Shown here in pieces: positions 56,474 to 61,197 of a DNA stretch of 61,197 bases. Made by a program: the position numbers and the translations under genes. The notes beneath the pieces were generated by a model that saw nothing but the letters and a program-made list of their open reading frames with translations, made no database searches and was not told where the DNA came from. The stretch comes from Vitrella brassicaformis (taxonomy: Eukaryota; Sar; Vitrellaceae): NCBI GenBank assembly GCA_001179505.1, contig CDMY01000514.1, positions 1-61,197 on the forward strand, read 5' to 3'. The first letter of the stretch is position 1, and every line of letters begins with the position of its first letter.

Positions 56474-59382
56474 ATGCCCTTCAGGCCTGGTTCGCCTCAG
56501 ACCATTGTTACGTTTTTTGTATGCCTCGTCGCTGGGGCGGATGGTCAAGGCCTCGCCAAGAGCATCCCGTCGGTCGTACGGCGCCTGACGAGCCTCCCGT
56601 CGCAAGTGGACACTCTCCTTGTGGATATCTTTGCTGAGGTGGGATGGAGAGCCTGTCGGACTGCTTGCCAAACTTGTCCCCCTTCCTCGTTGTGCAGCTT
56701 ATATACGAGCGACAGAGGAAGGCTGGGCGGAACCAAACGTCAGACGGACGATGGCACGCCAAACTCAGGAAGTTTCAGCAGCAGGGCGTTGCTGCCGCAA
56801 AGGGAGGGATCTATGTGGACATCGCGACGGACGCTGCAGCGCTGCAGAAGAATGGCGGCATGAAAGGGTTGTTAGAGCATTTGAGACGAATCGGCTTGCG
56901 AGAGGTGTCCATTCACAAGCACATGCTGTCAGGGCTCTTGCCATATGACAAGATCGAGGCAGCGGCCAGCACAAAAGGGGTGAGAATCATGCGAGCGGTG
57001 TACCTGCGTCATCGTCCTGCGCTGAGGGAACCAAAGGCGGGTCTCGTGCAAAGCGAAGGTGAGGTGCTCCAATGCTGCACGGTGGATAAGGCAAAGCGTG
57101 TGACGTCACAGGTGATAGGGCGATGGGTACCGACGTGGTGAGACGCACCTACAATGTCAGCGGACGACCAGTGGACGGCAGATCCCTCAAGTGCATCGGG
57201 ATTCTCTCAAGTGTTTCTGTCAGCGCCTTTGCCGTCGAGGCACTGCGGTACGGCCAGGCGATGCCAACACACGATTGCCTTTTCTTTTTTTCTCCTTTTG
57301 CTGCTGTGTTCAGGGGCTCGGGTGATCTGCCGGACAAAGTGCGGGCATTGACGGGCTTCGATCTGAAAAGTAACTTTACATCGACGGTGAGAATATGCAG
57401 TGTACGGTAGGGCACATCTCAGGTGTGCCCGCGGTGTCTGCAGAGCCTTCAAATGATGGAAGTGATGTTTGACGTCGCCCCCGGCCTACCCGAATTTGCC
57501 CAATTCACGGCATATGGCGGCCAAGCTGCGATGGTCAATGGCATCAAGAAACTCAAGGAGAAGGCTGGATGCTCAATCTTCGTCGACGACGGTCGCACAT
57601 TCCTGACGGAACCGATGTTCCAGGTTCGGCGGGCCGACAGGCACAGACTCAATCACCCTCCTGTGATGGTGAGATGTGTGGCCTGCACAGGATGGACGGA
57701 TCACGCAGGCCGTTGATAGTGTGACAGCGGACGGCACCGCATACATTGTGGCCGCAGGGGATGCCAACGAGTTGAGAGTGCATTGGTGCACCTGTTCATC
57801 CATCCATCCCCTCCTGTCTGTCTGTCTGTCTGTCTGTGCCTGGCTGAAGCAACGGGTTGTTCGAAAGGTAGACGACCTTGAGAGCTCTCAACGGCAAATA
57901 TTTGTCGCCTCGCCGTCATCGATGCGCGTGACAGGTTCAACAACTCAGGGATCCGAGAGAGGGTCAGGATTAAGGCAAGGCGGCCTGACCTGTATTCCAG
58001 ATATGCGCCCCGTTTTGATTTCGGTACGCGTGGACGAATGCGAGCATCGTGCATACAACAATGCACTCTGTTCTGTGTATGCCCCAGCGAATATTACGTA
58101 TGAGTGGCACCGGTTTGAGCTCAATGGGAAGATCGAGCTTCCGCTGAAGACGTTGCCGTACTATGGTGGAAGAGACTGCTGTCCAGGTAGCGTAGCCACT
58201 ACTTCCTCAAGGCGCAAATCACTCTTCGCCTTTCTATGTGATGGACAGGGCCCATCGTACTTAACTGGGTGGGAAGGAGAAATCATTCGTGACTCTGTCT
58301 TGCGCGTGTGTCTGTATCAGGACCAGCCCTATTTCTCCGTGACGGGAGATCGCGGTGCAACAACTGATTTGGATATTATCGTGATGACCAAAGATGGTGA
58401 CGTGGTTGGCCGCTCCATCTCAAACAACGTGGGAGGTGACCCGATTGAAGTCACGGCGGGCGGAGGACTGATAGTAAGCAAGGCGAGAGAGGGCTGAGAT
58501 GATTCTGTCGCTGTTGTCTCTTGTGCGTGCGATACATACCCTCAGTATATGTATCGTCCCGGGTATGACCGGCTGTTTCTTCGGGTGGGCAAGAAGGTGG
58601 AGGGCAGAAGCGGGTATGTGATTGAATGCGGCGCTGCCGGCATGACTCCCATGTACAACACTTACTGCAGCAATGCACCCGACCCCTCACATATCGGGTT
58701 GCTGTTTGGCGACGACTTCACCAATGTGCCCGCCGGTCCCACCATCTACGGGTATCCACGGGCTGGCTTGCCAATTGCTGAGGATGCATGTGGTCTTGAC
58801 TTACGGCATCGTGTGGGTGTGGCCAGGCGTGCCGCTGCGAAAGGAGCCATTGCCGTGGGGTCGAGCTTCTACAAGGGCACGACGCGATTTGGTGTGGACC
58901 CTCCCCTGATTCGCAGCACTTCGTCACGAGGCAAGAACTGACTGATTCTCTTGAGGGCGCTGAATTGGTCGTTTCGTTCAGGGGTCTTTCCAATTCTGCT
59001 TGACACGAAGGGCGACCGCACTGAGCCGAAGCTTCGCAGCACCCCAGCTGTGGTCGGACCTGATGGGGTGTCAACCAACGAAGTGGGTTATGGGGGGGGC
59101 TTCACGGGCACAGCATCTTCGGCGTCGCATGTTGCTGCCCTGGCTGCGCTTTTGAGGGACTTCGATCGCACGCTGACGCCCGGGCAGATCAGATCCATTC
59201 TGACGCGGACCGCAAGGGACATGAATGATCCCGAGACCAGAGGATTTGACCAAGGAAGAGATAATAAGACGGGTCAGATACAGCTCGTCAATTCGAGACA
59301 AATGCACTTACTGAAATGGCCTGCAGGCTTTGGATTTGTGAACGCACCCAGGGCATTCAACGAGCTCGCCACTCGCAAGTGA
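56474..59382 (+). CDS. subtilase-like (S8) pseudo-peptidase B
   Basis: Thirteen exons sum to 695 codons plus stop: 56474-56638, 56698-57058, 57112-57247, 57314-57386, 57444-57623, 57691-57770, 57935-58023, 58088-58186, 58249-58268, 58321-58473, 58546-58930, 58982-59272, 59327-59382. The N-terminus has a signal-like segment TIVTFFVCLVAGADG. Subfamily blocks are clear: DLPDKVRALTGF, CSIFVDDGRTFLTEPMFQ, DGRITQAVDSVTADGTAYIV, VLNWDQPYFSVTGD, TDLDIIVMTKDGDVVG, GGDPIEV, AIAVGSSF, SSRGVFPILLD, HVAALAALLRDFDRTLTPGQ, GFGFVNAPRAF. Expected catalytic positions are changed: LSS instead of LSD, MFDVAP where I recall HD.AP, AAGD instead of AAGN, and GTASSASH instead of GTSxxxPH. The gene is otherwise intact, so a non-catalytic secreted role is likely. 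Intron 11 uses a GC donor and exon 9 is 20 nt. Confidence 0.85.
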
Positions 59383-59762
59383 ACGTTGAAATCTGTCTAC
59401 TCACTCAGTGTTTGGATTGCCATGAGTCCCCTTGTCTCTAATATCTGAGATCACTGAACCTTCTCCTGCGTTCATTAGGTAGTGTCACGTGTAGATTTCT
59501 GTTCCCTACTCTTACATACAAAGCTTTGTCGCCTTCTCTCTTTGCATACAAAATTTTTCCGCTGTGTACCGTTGTCGGTATCTGTACCGATCGCTGCTTC
59601 GACAAATTGCTAACACACGTGCGTGTTGTGTGCGTGTCTGCGTTTGTATTCCTACATTGGTATAAAGATGGTTCTTCCCTCGTGTGGAATTAACAGAAGC
59701 AAAATGTTCAACACAGTGAGATATCCGTTGCTCCCAAACGGCCAACGCACATGGTGGTTTTG
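59383..59762. other. spacer after subtilase B
   Basis: No gene seen; unique sequence up to the start of the segmental duplication copy. Confidence 0.5.
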
Positions 59763-61033
59763 CTCCTGACACAGGGCAAAGAAGCCCAGAGAAACCGCAC
59801 CACGCTGTCGTCCGTCGTCTGAAGGTGATTTCTAGGCCCACACCATTGCCTGCAAAATTGTCTGAGAAGGGGATTGTGTCTCTGACAAGCCTTTCGGTCC
59901 CGAATCATCAAATTGGCAGCTGAAACCGCATAGTTATCTCTGCAAGGACCCGACCTGCCACAATTGCCCACATAAAATTCTGCCACAATGGGGCGGTGGT
60001 ATGTCAAAGGAGATACATCAAGAAGTTCCTCGTTTTTTCTGAGTCTCGCTTCGTTCTTCCAGGGCATAGTGGTCTTACAGTGGGCATAGTGGGTAAATAT
60101 CTGGGCTCTCCACTATGCCACCCTGCGCATGCCTTTTCTGTTGCTGCCAGTCCAAAAAATTCGATGTGTGTGGGGGGCCACTGGTTGGTGCCCCGGGGAG
60201 GCTTAAACTATGCGAAGGTGAGGCCCGAAGGGCCGAGCCGAGCCACGAGTAGCCAGTGATTTGATCTATGCAGAATGAAACTTTGTCCCACCAGCATACG
60301 AAACGAAGGAAAACGAAAAATAGAAACGAAGGTCAGTGAAGAAGCATGCGGACAGAGTACCAACACAAATGCCTCAAACGGCGCAAGTCACATGTATGAG
60401 CTATAGACACCATAAAAGCAAAGATCGGCACAGAGAGCGACACAGACAGTGTCGCGGCCATGCTCGACATAATGAAGGCGTTACTTATACCCCCGACCGT
60501 GGGCGACTGCTGAGCCTCTCGAACACTCGTTCGGCATTGACAAAGCCGGAGCCTGTCGCACACAGAGAGATGACACTGCGATGGGCCAGGCCCTCCGTAT
60601 TCTTCTGCTCAGCTGCCTGACCTGTCTTAGAGTCAAACCCTTCGTCAACCTGGGCTGTAGCGGGATCTGGATCAAGCACAGGGAGAGCGATACAAGCACC
60701 ACCCCGACTGCACATGGGCACTGACCGTCCATATCGTCAGCTGTTTCCATCAGCAGTTGCTGAATCTCCTTTGGCCTGAGTGCTTTGTCGAAGTTTAGCA
60801 TCAAGCCTGCCGGCAGAGGAACAGAACAGAGGTGCGTCGTTTTCTGATGGAGTGGACTTGTCTCACTGACCTGTCAGTGCAGCGATGTGAGACGCTGCCG
60901 CTGTGCTGCCACGGAAGTCCGACGATTCACTCAAGCGCACACACTACACGCGCAGCCACTGGTGCTCTCTCACTCTGTCGTCAAGACACTTATACGACAG
61001 ATACAAACCAGACACAGAGCCATAAATAATCTG
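59763..61033. repeat. segmental duplication, right copy
   Basis: Direct-orientation copy of 52297-53618. Similarity starts at ctcctgacacagggcaaa and ends near the words cagagccataaataat (left copy: cagagccatagataat). Beyond 61033 the sequence no longer resembles the subtilase A gene. Confidence 0.85.
60485..60950 (-). pseudogene. subtilase C, 3' fragment only
   Basis: Contains the last three exons of an A-like gene: SSDFRGSTAAASHIAAL (about 60.90 kb, again G-S-T at the nucleophile block), LNFDKALRPKEIQQLLMETA (about 60.78 kb) and a last exon with FDSKTGQAAEQKNTEG and GSGFVNAERVFERL, ending TAA at 60485-60487. The exons that precede these in gene A have no counterpart in 61034-61197, so the copy appears 5'-truncated by the duplication boundary. 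Continuation outside the window cannot be excluded. Confidence 0.65.
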
Positions 61034-61197
61034 TGCGAAAAGGCCGGTGAGGACCTTTCCTGTACTTAGCTGAATAGAGGATCTGCTGGGCGGTAAGTCC
61101 CAGAGTAAGAGTGCTTTTACTTGAATAAGACCGATGGACTGGCCAGTCAGTCAAAGTTGTTTCTGTCCATGTATGGCATCATGAAGGGTGGTCAACA
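61034..61197. other. unassigned window end
   Basis: No coding or repeat signal recognised in the last 164 bases. Confidence 0.4.

Overview
This is a nuclear, protein-rich eukaryotic window. Genes are cut into many short exons by small GT-AG introns (a few look GC-AG), on both strands, with abundant tetranucleotide microsatellites (CAGA/TCTG, GATG/CATC, GT). Intron style, gene density, a Copia element, a Crinkler/RHS-type gene and secreted-protein genes fit an alveolate alga. My best guess is a chromerid such as Vitrella brassicaformis; that is inference from general appearance, not a database match. No rRNA, tRNA or CRISPR was recognised. There is one 300-base assembly gap (33675-33974).

Left part (1-36 kb), mostly core genes: the 3' end of a LINE-like element at base 1; a multipass membrane protein (-); a decayed Copia retrotransposon with short LTRs (2869-6682); about 2 kb of simple-sequence spacer; LSM14/Scd6-type RNA-granule protein (-, 12 exons, 408 aa); ABCG half-transporter (+, 19 exons, 723 aa); a small TKL protein kinase (-, 10 exons, 287 aa); a very large TPR protein with a myristoylation-like start (-, 18.2-26.6 kb); a TRP/ion-channel-like protein with a long N-terminal region (+, 26.7-33.2 kb); and a mitochondrial-type membrane protein (-) divergent from a secreted PAN/apple-domain protein (+). 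For LSM14, ABCG, the kinase, the mitochondrial-type protein and one subtilase I worked out exon junctions by hand, and exon lengths sum to whole codons.

Right part (37-61 kb) is accessory: an intron-poor Crinkler/RHS-like NTPase-nuclease gene; a small secreted protein; a 1.0 kb 5'-truncated LINE fragment with a 14-bp target-site duplication sitting inside a former reading frame; several uncertain genes; and a subtilase cluster. That cluster has two head-to-head genes (A on -, B on +) and a 3' fragment of a third (C), carried by a 1.3 kb segmental duplication.

The most unusual signals are: subtilase B, an intact 13-exon gene in which the positions I align with Asp, His, oxyanion Asn and Ser are all substituted; the Crinkler/RHS-like gene; the LINE-interrupted frame; a 115-bp tandem duplication that copies an exon end plus intron in the channel gene; and introns whose two halves carry complementary CAGA and TCTG blocks.
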